From Desulfitobacterium dehalogenans ATCC 51507 (GTDB taxonomy: Bacteria > Bacillota > Desulfitobacteriia > Desulfitobacteriales > Desulfitobacteriaceae), in contig NC_018017.1 in the NCBI RefSeq assembly GCF_000243155.2, positions 4,154,001-4,218,000 on the forward strand: a stretch of DNA of 64,000 bases, given 5' to 3'. The translations under genes and the position numbers were made by a program. This document shows, one piece after another, positions 1-8,022 of the stretch. The stretch's first letter is position 1. Every line of letters starts with the position of its first letter. The notes under the pieces were generated by a model. The model was not told where the DNA came from. It saw nothing but the letters and a program-made list of their open reading frames with translations, and did not search any database.

Positions 1-21
1 CTAAAACATTCACATTTCTAT

Positions 22-85
22 AGAAAAAACCGAGAAATAGCTTCTTCCGGTCTGCACCGGATATAGCCCCTTTCCTCGGCTTTAA
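22..85 (-). terminator. probable intrinsic terminator after mbl
   Basis: Read on the minus strand, AGCCGAG pairs with CTCGGTT around an inner CCGGT/ACCGG hairpin, and a run of six T follows. It lies about 60 nt past the mbl stop codon. The outer stem is short and contains a G-T pair, so confidence is moderate. Confidence 0.45.
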
Positions 86-140
86 AGCTTGTCTACAATC
101 GAATTCTATGTATTCACTACACTACAATGATGTCAGCGAC

Positions 141-1127
141 CTAGAAGCTTTGATCCAAGACCTTACCCGTTCCTAAAGCAACACATGAGATAGGATCATC
201 GGCCAAAGTTACCGGTAGACCGGTCTCCCTTGAAATCCGGGTATCAAACCCATAGACCAGAGCCCCTCCTCCTGTCATAACGATCCCTTTGCTTAAGATA
301 TCAGCAGAAAGCTCGGGAGGAGTCCGTTCTAATACTTCCTTCACTGCTCCCACAATGGCTTCCACATTTTCTTCAAGAGCGAGGTAGCACTCTTTGGAAT
401 TGACATTAATGGTTTTAGGAAGACCTGTGACCAAATCTCTCCCCCGCACATCGATTTCAGCATGATCGGGGCGACCTTCAGGAATAGCTGCACCCACAGC
501 AATCTTAACCTCTTCCGCCGTCCGCTCCCCAATCATTAGGTTATATTCACGCCGAATATGGCGGATAATGGCTTCATCAAATTTATCCCCACCTACTCGT
601 AAGCTACGCTTGGTGACGATCCCTTCAAGAGAAAGAACTGCCACATCTGATGTTCCTCCACCGATATCCACGATCATATTACCCGTGGGTCCGGAAATGT
701 CCAATCCTGCTCCCAAGGCTGCAGCATAGGGTTCTTCAATGACCTTGACCTGTTTAGCTCCGGCTTGGTAGGCGGCTTGCTTTACTGCCCGCTCTTCAAC
801 ATCGGTAACCCCAGAAGGGATACAGACCACCACCCGGGTCTTAAATAAAGGCCAACGCCGGGCCCCTGCTTTTTCCAAAAAGTATTTGAGCATGATTTCT
901 GTCGTTTGATAATCGGCGATGACACCATCCCGCATAGGCCGAACAGCTACAATATTTCCTGGTGTTCTTCCCAGCATCATCCTTGCCTCTTCCCCAACGG
1001 CGATTTTTTTGTTGGTATTCTTATCGATTGCAAGAACCGAAGGCTCATGAAGAACAATTCCTTTTCCTTTTGCGAAGACCAAAACACTGGCCGTTCCTAA
1101 GTCAATACCTAAGTCAATACCAAACAT
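141..1127 (-). CDS. mbl: MreB-like cell-shape protein Mbl
   Basis: Bacterial actin homologue that forms membrane-associated filaments guiding lateral cell-wall synthesis. The 328 residues are usual for MreB/Mbl. Visible motifs are the phosphate-1 loop GIDLGTA at the N-terminus, the phosphate-2 region DIGGGTSDVAVLSL near residue 155, IEEPYAAALGAG, and the adenosine motif GIVMTGGGALVYG near residue 285. Mbl rather than MreB is chosen because spoIIID lies directly upstream, the conserved Firmicutes spoIIID-mbl pair. The ATG follows an AAGGGG ribosome site. Odd: the first residues read MFGIDLGIDLGTA, a tandem 12-nt duplication of the GIDL codons. Confidence 0.93.
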   Translation of the reverse strand: MFGIDLGIDLGTASVLVFAKGKGIVLHEPSVLAIDKNTNKKIAVGEEARMMLGRTPGNIVAVRPMRDGVIADYQTTEIMLKYFLEKAGARRWPLFKTRVVVCIPSGVTDVEERAVKQAAYQAGAKQVKVIEEPYAAALGAGLDISGPTGNMIVDIGGGTSDVAVLSLEGIVTKRSLRVGGDKFDEAIIRHIRREYNLMIGERTAEEVKIAVGAAIPEGRPDHAEIDVRGRDLVTGLPKTINVNSKECYLALEENVEAIVGAVKEVLERTPPELSADILSKGIVMTGGGALVYGFDTRISRETGLPVTLADDPISCVALGTGKVLDQSF

Positions 1128-1251
1128 TCGTAGTGGTACCCCTTTCTTACACTTCTGGCTTGTCCATTTCGTTCATCATTCACTGCACTAGCTTTCTATT
1201 CCATGCTTAATTTGAATATCCTTCCTAATATATCCTCAAAACGAAAAGTAC

Positions 1252-1271
1252 AATCTCCCCTGCGGGAGATT
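1252..1271. other. perfect 8-bp hairpin between spoIIID and mbl
   Basis: AATCTCCC and GGGAGATT are separated by four bases in the 271-nt gap between spoIIID and mbl. No T-run follows directly on the minus strand (GTACTTTTC comes a few bases on). It could be a weak terminator or attenuator separating the two genes, or an operator. Function unknown. Confidence 0.4.
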
Positions 1272-1398
1272 ATACATAATATACCACGTTCTTTTATTCG
1301 ATGAAACTATACTAATTCCTTTATTATTTCCCCTGTTTATCTAGAAAAAAATTCTTCCTTTATCGTTCCCGAACATTTATACAAATAAACCTAACCCT

Positions 1399-1647
1399 TT
1401 AGCTCTCCTGATATTTTTTCCGAGTGGCTTCGCCCCCTCGAATATGCCGTTCAGCTTTATTGCTTTCAAGTATTTGCTTAACCTCCATGGCCAGCTTCTC
1501 ATTGATCAGGGGTAGCCTCTCCGTGACATCCTTATGGACAGTGGATTTACTCACTCCGAAGATATCAGCTGTCTGTCTCACCGTGGCGCTCGATTCCATT
1601 ATATAATTCCCGATATCGAGTACCCGTTTGCGGATATATTCTTGCAC
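1399..1647 (-). CDS. spoIIID: sporulation transcriptional regulator SpoIIID
   Basis: DNA-binding regulator of the mother cell that modulates sigma-E and sigma-K genes during sporulation. The 82-residue product contains the helix-turn-helix ATVRQTADIFGVSKSTVHKDVTERL at about residues 19-43 and a basic C-terminus ending RGGEATRKKYQES, as in the family. The start chosen is GTG at 1647 (VQEYIRKRVLDIG) because AAAGGAGGGG sits just upstream; the longer reading to 1713 would be 22 unlike-family residues. Its neighbour mbl follows on the same strand. Confidence 0.93.
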   Translation of the reverse strand: MQEYIRKRVLDIGNYIMESSATVRQTADIFGVSKSTVHKDVTERLPLINEKLAMEVKQILESNKAERHIRGGEATRKKYQES

Positions 1648-1705
1648 TCTGAGCCCCTCCTTTTTGCACCGAAATTTTATACATTTATATGCACTTAAAA
1701 TCAAA

Positions 1706-1730
1706 AAAGACATCCTCGAGAGATGTCTTT
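1706..1730 (-). terminator. terminator-like hairpin upstream of spoIIID
   Basis: On the minus strand AAAGACATC pairs with GATGTCTTT around seven bases, then the T-run continues (TTTTTTG). It sits about 60 nt before the spoIIID start, with only plus-strand genes beyond it. It may insulate spoIIID from antisense transcription of the nifJ/cotD region, or act as an attenuator in the spoIIID leader. Confidence 0.5.
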
Positions 1731-1790
1731 CGATTGGTAAATGCTGTATAAGTCAAAATAAGATTTTTTTCAAAAATACTGTAAAACATT

Positions 1791-1818
1791 ACCAAATTCA
1801 TTTTCATATCATACACTG
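1791..1818 (+). promoter_or_regulatory. candidate sigma-K promoter of the cotD-like gene
   Basis: ACC at 1791-1793, 16 bases, then CATACACTG at 1810-1818 resembles the sigma-K pattern (AC, N16, CATAnnnTA) with one mismatch in the last position. The distance to the ATG at 1844 leaves room for the AAAAGGAGG ribosome site. cotD is sigma-K dependent in Bacillus subtilis, which supports the reading; it is still an inference. Confidence 0.45.
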
Positions 1819-1843
1819 TAATATAAAAAGGAGGTGTTTCGCA

Positions 1844-2092
1844 ATGCATGGCTGCGTTAAACCAATTTGTTGCCCACCACAATTCTGCGTAAGGGATTTT
1901 TGTACCCCTAGAGCAGTCCCTGTTATTCATCCGGTCGTAACTATCAATCGCCAGAATATTATTGATGTTCCTCAACATTTTGTTCAGCCGATAACACGTA
2001 ACGTTGTTGTTGATCGTGGTTTCGTTAATACTGGTGCCTTCGGTTTCGGTAACGAGGGCTTCGGCCTTTCTAATCGTCTGTTCGTGCGTTAA
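1844..2092 (+). CDS. CotD-like spore coat protein
   Basis: Short protein of 82 residues rich in Cys and Pro at the N-terminus (MHGCVKPICCPPQFC), followed by a VIHPVVTINRQNIIDVPQHF segment resembling the HP..T.VN..H.F.H core of CotD-family coat proteins, and a Gly/Phe-rich tail. The ATG at 1844 has an excellent AAAAGGAGGTG ribosome site; the upstream in-frame extension runs through the spoIIID intergenic region and is rejected. A sigma-K-like promoter precedes it and an intrinsic terminator follows. Likely a component of the spore coat made late in the mother cell. Function by family resemblance only. Confidence 0.72.
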   Translation: MHGCVKPICCPPQFCVRDFCTPRAVPVIHPVVTINRQNIIDVPQHFVQPITRNVVVDRGFVNTGAFGFGNEGFGLSNRLFVR

Positions 2093-2184
2093 AAAATTCA
2101 GCCCTCTTGCTAAAACTATTTATAGAGTAACCTCCCGAATTTCGGACTCCTAAATGATGTTCAATTTAATCTGGGCTGTAGACC

Positions 2185-2228
2185 AAAACCGTTTCTATGC
2201 CGTCAGGCTTGAAACGGTTTTGTTTTTT
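2185..2228 (+). terminator. intrinsic terminator after the cotD-like gene
   Basis: AAAACCGTTTC (2185-2195) pairs with GAAACGGTTTT (2211-2221) and is followed by a T-run. It separates the coat gene from nifJ. Confidence 0.85.
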
Positions 2229-2350
2229 ATGGTCTGGAAACTCGGTATTGATCAATTCAAGCAAAATTGCAGAAAGAATGTATGAGAGTCTCCCAATAAC
2301 GAATACTAAACCTATATCCAAATGCTCATTGTTTTAAAGGAGGTTCTCAC

Positions 2351-5300
2351 GTGGCAAAGAAAATGAAAACGATGGATGCAAATCAAGCTGCAGCCGAAGC
2401 GTCCTATGCTTTAACTGAGGTGGCGACCATCTTCCCCATTACACCTTCCTCTCCCATGGCTGAAGCGGTGGATGAATGGTCTGCCCACAATAACAAAAAT
2501 ATCTTTGATCAGCCTGTCAAAGTGGTTGAGATGGAATCCGAGGCGGGAGCCGCAGCAGCGGTGCATGGTTCTCTTCAAGCAGGAGCCCTAACCACAACCT
2601 ATACAGCTTCTCAGGGCCTGCTCCTGATGATCCCCGAAATGTATAAAATGGCCGGAAACCTGGTGCCCGCTGTCTTTCATGTCAGTGCCCGGGGGTTAGC
2701 CACCCATGCTCTGTCTATCTTTGGCGACCACTCCGATATTAATGCCTGCCGCCAAACAGGCTTTGCTCTGCTTTGTTCCAATGATGTACAAGAAGCCATG
2801 GATATGGCTTACATAGCTCATCTCTCAGCGATCAAATCACGAATTCCTCATCTTCACTTCTTTGATGGATTTAGAACCTCCCACGAAGTGCAAAAGATCG
2901 AAGTGACTCCCTATGAAGAAATTGCACAATTGGTGGATTACGAAAAGATTCAGCAATTCCGGGATAATGCTCTTAATCCTAATCATCCGGTCTTGAGAGG
3001 TACAGCACAAAACCCGGATATTTATTTCCAAGGACGGGAAGTATCCAATCCGTTCTATGCAGCAGTTCCCGATATCATTGAAGACTATTTTAAAGAATTC
3101 AAGAAAATTACCGGACGGGAATACCATCCTTTCCAATATTATGGTGATCCTAATGCGGAAAACATTATCGTGGCCATGGGCTCCGTATGCAATACCATCG
3201 AAGAGACCATCGACTTCCTGACCCAAAGAGGAGAAAAATTGGGACTGATTAAAGTCCATCTCTACCGCCCCTTCTGCTCCAAGTACTTCTTCGATGTCCT
3301 GCCCAAATCCGTGAAAAAAATTGCTGTCCTGGACCGTACCAAGGAACCCGGCTCTACCGGCGAGCCTCTCTATCTGGATATTATTCAAATGTTTAACCAT
3401 GAAGCGACTCGCCCCGTTATCGTTGGCGGCCGCTATGGCTTAGGTTCCAAGGACACGACTCCCTCCCAGATCTTAGCCGTCTTTAAAAACCTCAATCAAG
3501 CCCAACCCAAAGACCGCTTTACCATCGGAATCATCGATGATGTAAGCAACACCTCTTTACCTGAAGAAGAAATAATTGATGCGTCTCCAGAAGGAACCAT
3601 CCGCTGCAAGTTCTGGGGACTGGGCTCCGATGGAACGGTCGGAGCGAATAAGAGCGCCATTAAAATTATTGGAGATAATACGGATTTGAATGTTCAAGGT
3701 TACTTTGAATATGACAGCAAAAAATCCGGCGGTACCACCATTTCTCACTTGCGCTTCGGTAAGCAGCCTATAAAATCCTCTTACCTGGTTTTTGATGCTG
3801 ACTATGTTGCTTGTCACAACAAATCCTTCATTTATAACTACGACATCCTTAAAGGTCTGAAAAAAGGCGGCGCCTTTGTCTTGAACTGCCCCTGGACCCC
3901 CGAGGAAGTGGAAGATCACCTGCCTGCTTATCTAAAACGCTTTATTGCTAAAAACGATATTAAATTCTACCTCATTGACGCTATATCCATCGCCGGTGAA
4001 ATTGGCCTGGGCGGACGAATCAACATGGTCATGCAGGCTGCCTTCTTTAAACTGGCTAATGTCATCCCCATTGACGATGCCATTCGCTACTTAAAAGACT
4101 CCATCCATAAGGTCTACGGCAAAAAAGGCGCCAAGATTGTAGACATGAACGAAAAAGCCGTGGACAAGGGAATTGAATCCCTTATTAAGGTTAATGTCCC
4201 CTCAGCCTGGGCCGATGTTCCCGATGAGACTATGCCTATCAAAGAGGAGCCGGATTTCGTTAAAAATATTCAGCGCCGTATGGCTCGCCATGAAGGTGAC
4301 GAGCTGCCCACCAGCGCTTTTGTGGGCATGGAAGACGGCACCTTCCCCTTAGGAACCACCAAATATGAAAAGCGGGGAATTGCGGTTTATGTGCCTGAGT
4401 GGCAGATTGATAAATGTATCCAATGTAATCAATGTGCCTATGTCTGCCCCCATGCCACCATACGTGCCTTCCTGCTGGACGACCAGGAATCCGCCAAAGC
4501 ACCGGATACCTTTAAAACAAAGAAACCTAATAGCAAAAAACTGGAAGGCTATCATTACCGGATTCAAGTCTCTCCACTGGATTGTACCGGCTGCGGCAAC
4601 TGCGCCGATATCTGCCCTGCACCGGGTAAAGCACTGGTGATGGAACCCGCGGATCATGAAATCGAAATGGAAGCCGAAAATTGGGAATTTGCTATGACCG
4701 TCACCGAAAAGCGGGATCTTCTGGATGTAAAGACTCTCTTTGGCAGCCAGTTGGCAAGACCTCTTCTGGAATTCAACGGTGCATGCCCCGGCTGCGGTGA
4801 AACGCCTTATGCCCGCCTCATTACCCAACTTTATGGGGACCGCATGATTATAGCCAATGCCACCGGTTGTTCCTCTATCTGGGGTGGCAGTGCCCCGTCG
4901 GTACCTTATACCGTCAATGCAGATGGCAAAGGACCGGCTTGGATGAATCCTCTCTTCGAGGACAATGCTCAATTCGGTTATGGTATTTATCTCGGCTCCA
5001 AACAAATCCGGGAGAAACTGGCTCAGCTGATGAACCAGTTAATCGAAAACGGGATCGGTGGAGAAATGAAGGAGGCTTTCCAGGACTGGCTGGATAACTT
5101 CAATGAGGGTGAAGGGTCCAAGAAGGCCAGCGCACGGGTTCTGGAAGTCCTCAAAAAAGAGGATAGTTCGGGCAATCCACTACTGCAGGAAATTATGTCC
5201 AGAAAAGATTATCTGGTTAAACCCTCCGTATGGATCTTCGGCGGCGACGGTTTTGCCTATGATATCGGTTACAATGGGGTGGATCATGTCCTGGCCAGCG

Positions 5301-5875
5301 GCGATGACATTAATATCTTCGTCTTTGATACAGAGGTCTACTCCAATACAGGAGGTCAGTCCTCCAAGGCAACCCAAACTGCGGCCATTGCCAAGTTCGC
5401 CGCTGGCGGAAAGAAAGTTCGCAAAAAGGACCTGGGCCTGATCTCCACCACCTATGGCTATATCTATGTAGCGCAAATCGCCATGGGCGCCAATATGAAT
5501 CACACCTTGAGAGCCATTGCCGAGGCTGAAAGTTATAAAGGACCTTCCATCATCATTGCCTACGCTTCCTGTATCAACCACGGAATTAAGACAGGTATGG
5601 GTACTAGTATGGCACAAATGAAGAAAGCCGTAGATGCCGGTTACTGGCACTTGTGGCGTCATGACCCCCGTCTCAAGGAACAAGGAAAGAACCCCTTTAT
5701 TCTGGATTCCAAAGAACCCAAAGGCTCCTTCCAGGAGTTCATTAACGGAGAAATCCGCTACTCATCACTTAAAACCGTCTTTCCCGAAATTGCCGACGAA
5801 ATGTTCAAAGTGGCGGAAGAACATGCCCAGGATAAATATCAGACCCTTAAGCGCATGGCTGAAATGCAGTACTAA
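2351..5875 (+). CDS. nifJ: pyruvate:ferredoxin (flavodoxin) oxidoreductase
   Basis: Single-chain enzyme of 1174 residues that converts pyruvate and CoA to acetyl-CoA and CO2 while reducing ferredoxin or flavodoxin. Domains in order: N-terminal pyrimidine-binding domain with TIFPITPSSPMAE and TASQGLLLMIPEMYK; transketolase-C and gamma-type domains; two [4Fe-4S] motifs, CIQCNQCAYVCP near residue 688 and CTGCGNCADICP near 744; a further cluster/ThDP domain starting CPGCGETPYARL near 811; ThDP-binding GGDGFAYDIGYNG near 963; and a C-terminal CINHG. Start is GTG at 2351 after AAAGGAGG. It is the central anaerobic pyruvate-oxidising enzyme, supplying low-potential electrons. No frameshift seen. Confidence 0.96.
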   Translation: MAKKMKTMDANQAAAEASYALTEVATIFPITPSSPMAEAVDEWSAHNNKNIFDQPVKVVEMESEAGAAAAVHGSLQAGALTTTYTASQGLLLMIPEMYKMAGNLVPAVFHVSARGLATHALSIFGDHSDINACRQTGFALLCSNDVQEAMDMAYIAHLSAIKSRIPHLHFFDGFRTSHEVQKIEVTPYEEIAQLVDYEKIQQFRDNALNPNHPVLRGTAQNPDIYFQGREVSNPFYAAVPDIIEDYFKEFKKITGREYHPFQYYGDPNAENIIVAMGSVCNTIEETIDFLTQRGEKLGLIKVHLYRPFCSKYFFDVLPKSVKKIAVLDRTKEPGSTGEPLYLDIIQMFNHEATRPVIVGGRYGLGSKDTTPSQILAVFKNLNQAQPKDRFTIGIIDDVSNTSLPEEEIIDASPEGTIRCKFWGLGSDGTVGANKSAIKIIGDNTDLNVQGYFEYDSKKSGGTTISHLRFGKQPIKSSYLVFDADYVACHNKSFIYNYDILKGLKKGGAFVLNCPWTPEEVEDHLPAYLKRFIAKNDIKFYLIDAISIAGEIGLGGRINMVMQAAFFKLANVIPIDDAIRYLKDSIHKVYGKKGAKIVDMNEKAVDKGIESLIKVNVPSAWADVPDETMPIKEEPDFVKNIQRRMARHEGDELPTSAFVGMEDGTFPLGTTKYEKRGIAVYVPEWQIDKCIQCNQCAYVCPHATIRAFLLDDQESAKAPDTFKTKKPNSKKLEGYHYRIQVSPLDCTGCGNCADICPAPGKALVMEPADHEIEMEAENWEFAMTVTEKRDLLDVKTLFGSQLARPLLEFNGACPGCGETPYARLITQLYGDRMIIANATGCSSIWGGSAPSVPYTVNADGKGPAWMNPLFEDNAQFGYGIYLGSKQIREKLAQLMNQLIENGIGGEMKEAFQDWLDNFNEGEGSKKASARVLEVLKKEDSSGNPLLQEIMSRKDYLVKPSVWIFGGDGFAYDIGYNGVDHVLASGDDINIFVFDTEVYSNTGGQSSKATQTAAIAKFAAGGKKVRKKDLGLISTTYGYIYVAQIAMGANMNHTLRAIAEAESYKGPSIIIAYASCINHGIKTGMGTSMAQMKKAVDAGYWHLWRHDPRLKEQGKNPFILDSKEPKGSFQEFINGEIRYSSLKTVFPEIADEMFKVAEEHAQDKYQTLKRMAEMQY

Positions 5876-5893
5876 ATCAAGGAGGCTTTACTA

Positions 5894-6067
5894 ATGACTG
5901 AAAATAAATCCAAAGAGAAGTTCATGGCTAATCCTGTTGAACGGCATGATACTGCCGCCTGGCGGGCTGATATCAAAGAGTTGAAGTCCGAATCCAAGGT
6001 AGCCGTTCCCACAGAAGATTCCGTATCCGAGGCTAAAGATTGGGTGGACACCAACTCCCTATCATAA
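5894..6067 (+). CDS. DUF3787 (CDIF630_02480-type) small spore-surface protein
   Basis: Translated by hand: 57 residues, beginning MTENKSKEKFMANPVERHDT and ending WVDTNSLS. The pattern KEKFM.NPVERH.TAAW, a K-V-x-VPTEDSV stretch and a terminal A-K-x-WVD match the DUF3787 family of very small clostridial proteins, one of which is described as a spore-surface protein. The ATG has AAGGAGG nearby, and it starts 18 nt after the nifJ stop, so it may be co-transcribed with nifJ. It ends in a strong terminator. The function is unknown beyond the family name. Confidence 0.75.
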   Translation: MTENKSKEKFMANPVERHDTAAWRADIKELKSESKVAVPTEDSVSEAKDWVDTNSLS

Positions 6068-6068
6068 A

Positions 6069-6123
6069 AAAAGGGGTACAGTCGCGGCTCCATTTGGAAC
6101 CAGCAACTGTACCCCTTTTTTTT
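6069..6123. terminator. strong bidirectional terminator
   Basis: GGGGTACAGT (6073-6082) pairs with ACTGTACCCC (6106-6115), flanked by A and T runs on both sides, so it works on either strand. It ends the plus-strand nifJ unit and can also end the minus-strand spoIIQ-like gene. Confidence 0.9.
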
Positions 6124-6169
6124 ATTAAACGCATTCGCCGCTAAGTCCGGCTGTCCTGTATCTGTGTTT

Positions 6170-6685
6170 TTAGGGAACCTGCACCAGGTCCCCATGCCAA
6201 ACCTCGTAGTGAAGATGAGTCTGCTCTATATCCCCGAAGATATCCGGATAATAGCCAATCTGCCCGATAGCCTGATCGGCCTCCACCCAATCCCCTTCTT
6301 TAACACGCAGATTTTTTAACCCGCCATAGATGACGCCCCAATCCTCACCGCAATCCACTTCAACTTTATGACCAAGGAATGGATCAGGTCCAGCATAAGT
6401 TACTCTCCCGGCATGCTTAACCCGAATAACAGCTCCCTCAGCTTGAGCATAATCTGTTCCCGAATGAAAAAGGGTGGTCCCTAATTCTTCAGAATAATAT
6501 TCCCCAGCTACACGCAAGGGTTTCCCCTGAATAGGACTGGGGAAATCTTCAATGGTCTTACTGCTTAATTCTTCTTGGGCATAGGTATTTTTACTCTCTT
6601 CTTGAGCATTGAGCATTAAGGCCCTGATCCCGAAGAAAGTTATCCCAATAATAAAAATCGCAGTTAAACCCTTCCATCTCCTCAT
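6170..6685 (-). CDS. spoIIQ: M23-family (LytM) protein, probable SpoIIQ
   Basis: 171-residue membrane-anchored protein: one N-terminal transmembrane segment (GLTAIFIIGITFFGIRALML), a linker, then a LytM/peptidase M23 domain. Both zinc-binding motifs are present, HSGTD near residue 75 and HLHYE near 159, so it could be an active endopeptidase, like clostridial rather than Bacillus SpoIIQ. Position between spoIID and spoIIID/mbl in the backbone supports SpoIIQ, the forespore partner of the engulfment channel. The ATG at 6685 is preferred because AGAGGTG precedes it; a GTG three codons earlier is possible. A weak sigma-F-like pair (GTCTA, N15, GGTAAGTAT) lies at 6705-6733. Confidence 0.75.
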   Translation of the reverse strand: MRRWKGLTAIFIIGITFFGIRALMLNAQEESKNTYAQEELSSKTIEDFPSPIQGKPLRVAGEYYSEELGTTLFHSGTDYAQAEGAVIRVKHAGRVTYAGPDPFLGHKVEVDCGEDWGVIYGGLKNLRVKEGDWVEADQAIGQIGYYPDIFGDIEQTHLHYEVWHGDLVQVP

Positions 6686-6778
6686 AACGTTCACCTCTAA
6701 GGATATACTTACCCGGAGCGAAAGAATTTAGACCAAATATAAAATAGTTCTCTATTTTCTCTCATTGTAGACGAAACC

Positions 6779-7204
6779 TTACTTAATAAGCAGCACTGGC
6801 CGTGATGTTTTGGCTAGAACCTTTTGGCTTACGCTCCCCATGAATGTTCCGGCCAGTGAAGTATACCCACGATAACCCATTACAACCAGATCGATATCTT
6901 CACTTACAATCTCCTCTAATATCACTAAGGCAGGATAGCCAGGTTTTAGTCTGCAAGTCAGCCTTACTCCTTCAAGATCCACATCTTTAGTTGTAGCAGC
7001 TAATGTGGCCTCGCCATTAGGATTAAACTGCTGTTGCACTACGGTTGCATCCTCGGTGAGGAGATACCCGAGTGCCTCAGGGGTCATCAGCACATTGAGC
7101 AGTATAACCTCCGCATTAAACTTTTTGCCTATCTCTAAGGCTACTAACAATGCCCTACGGGAATATTCCGATCCATCCGTTGGGACAAGAATCTTTGTAA
7201 ACAC
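6779..7204 (-). CDS. universal stress protein, UspA family
   Basis: 141-residue Usp-domain protein. The N-terminal ILVPTDGSEYSRRALLVALEIGKKF and the C-terminal ATP-binding pattern VMGYRGYTSLAGTFMGSVSQKVLAKTSRPVLLIK (G-x2-G..G-S-V-S-x-K-V) are typical of ATP-binding Usp proteins. It lies 20 nt downstream of the HPP membrane protein gene and is probably in the same operon. Cytoplasmic; exact role unknown. Confidence 0.88.
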   Translation of the reverse strand: MFTKILVPTDGSEYSRRALLVALEIGKKFNAEVILLNVLMTPEALGYLLTEDATVVQQQFNPNGEATLAATTKDVDLEGVRLTCRLKPGYPALVILEEIVSEDIDLVVMGYRGYTSLAGTFMGSVSQKVLAKTSRPVLLIK

Positions 7205-7224
7205 AATAACACCCCACCTCTAAC

Positions 7225-7794
7225 TTAGTACCAATAGCGCGGGTAATTTCGATTAGGTGATAAATTATTTACTACTACTGCAATCAAAACCAATACTATA
7301 CTACCCGAGATCATTGGGGCGACAATAAACGTCGGGCCAGCACCATTAAGGACGGCAAGCATTGCCGTTGCTCCACCCGGCGGATGAGTCGTTTTCGTTA
7401 ACAACATGACCAGTAAAGCAAGAGTGGTACCTAAGGCAACCGACCACCATGTCATTCCAAAAATTTGATAGATTAATACGCCTATACTTGCCGAAAATGT
7501 ATGCCCTAAAATGACATTACGTGGTTGAGACAGCGGGGCATCAGGAACTCCATAGACTAATACCGCTGAAGCTCCCAGGGAAGCAGCTAACATCGGAATG
7601 TCGTAGATAAACAGTAAGATGCTTAAGAATGAGATGCCTAACATAGTGCCAAATAAGGTAATGAGAATGTCTAAGGGAGCAGGGGAGACAAGAGGCGTGA
7701 TTCTTTTATGCCCTTTAAATTTAACCAGATAGTTAATGAGTTTACTTTTCTTTTGACCATTTTCAAGGATTTGGGCACTATCCATAAGATCCAA
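7225..7794 (-). CDS. HPP-family integral membrane protein
   Basis: 189 residues with four to five hydrophobic segments. Family markers include LGASAVLVYGVPDAPLSQPRNVILGH and TKTTHPPGGATAMLAVL, the latter holding the HPP motif that names the family. Some HPP proteins in phototrophs transport nitrite, but the substrate here cannot be read. Start is TTG at 7794, seven bases after GGAGGG; an ATG three codons on has poorer spacing. Followed by the usp gene, suggesting a two-gene operon. Confidence 0.82.
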   Translation of the reverse strand: MDLMDSAQILENGQKKSKLINYLVKFKGHKRITPLVSPAPLDILITLFGTMLGISFLSILLFIYDIPMLAASLGASAVLVYGVPDAPLSQPRNVILGHTFSASIGVLIYQIFGMTWWSVALGTTLALLVMLLTKTTHPPGGATAMLAVLNGAGPTFIVAPMISGSIVLVLIAVVVNNLSPNRNYPRYWY

Positions 7795-7973
7795 CTCAAT
7801 TCCCTCCTTTCATAGTGAAGCATTGAATGGAGCGAATAAAGTGCAGGTAATGCAACATAAGGCAATCGTACTGAAAATCCCTCTTGCTCAGCGTGAGTCA
7901 AATCACACCGTTAGGAGAAAAAGGGGTTGTTCTCACCTTTTTGTAGAATTTACTATAAAGACCTATGGATAAT

Positions 7974-8014
7974 TAAAAAAATGAGACAAGGGAACTATTC
8001 CCTGTCTCATTTTA
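7974..8014 (-). terminator. intrinsic terminator of the sigma-54 regulator operon
   Basis: On the minus strand ATGAGACAGGGAA pairs with TTCCCTTGTCTCAT (one bulge), followed by a run of seven T. It lies directly after the response regulator stop codon at 8023. Confidence 0.85.
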
Positions 8015-8022
8015 TATCCTGA

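Noticed and set aside
2837-3400. Long antisense open frame inside nifJ
   Set aside because: Codon-bias shadow of nifJ; no ribosome site or family match.
6705-6733. Sigma-F promoter for the spoIIQ-like gene
   Set aside because: Spacing is right but it has mismatches in both boxes, and the implied start lies too close to the ribosome site to be convincing.
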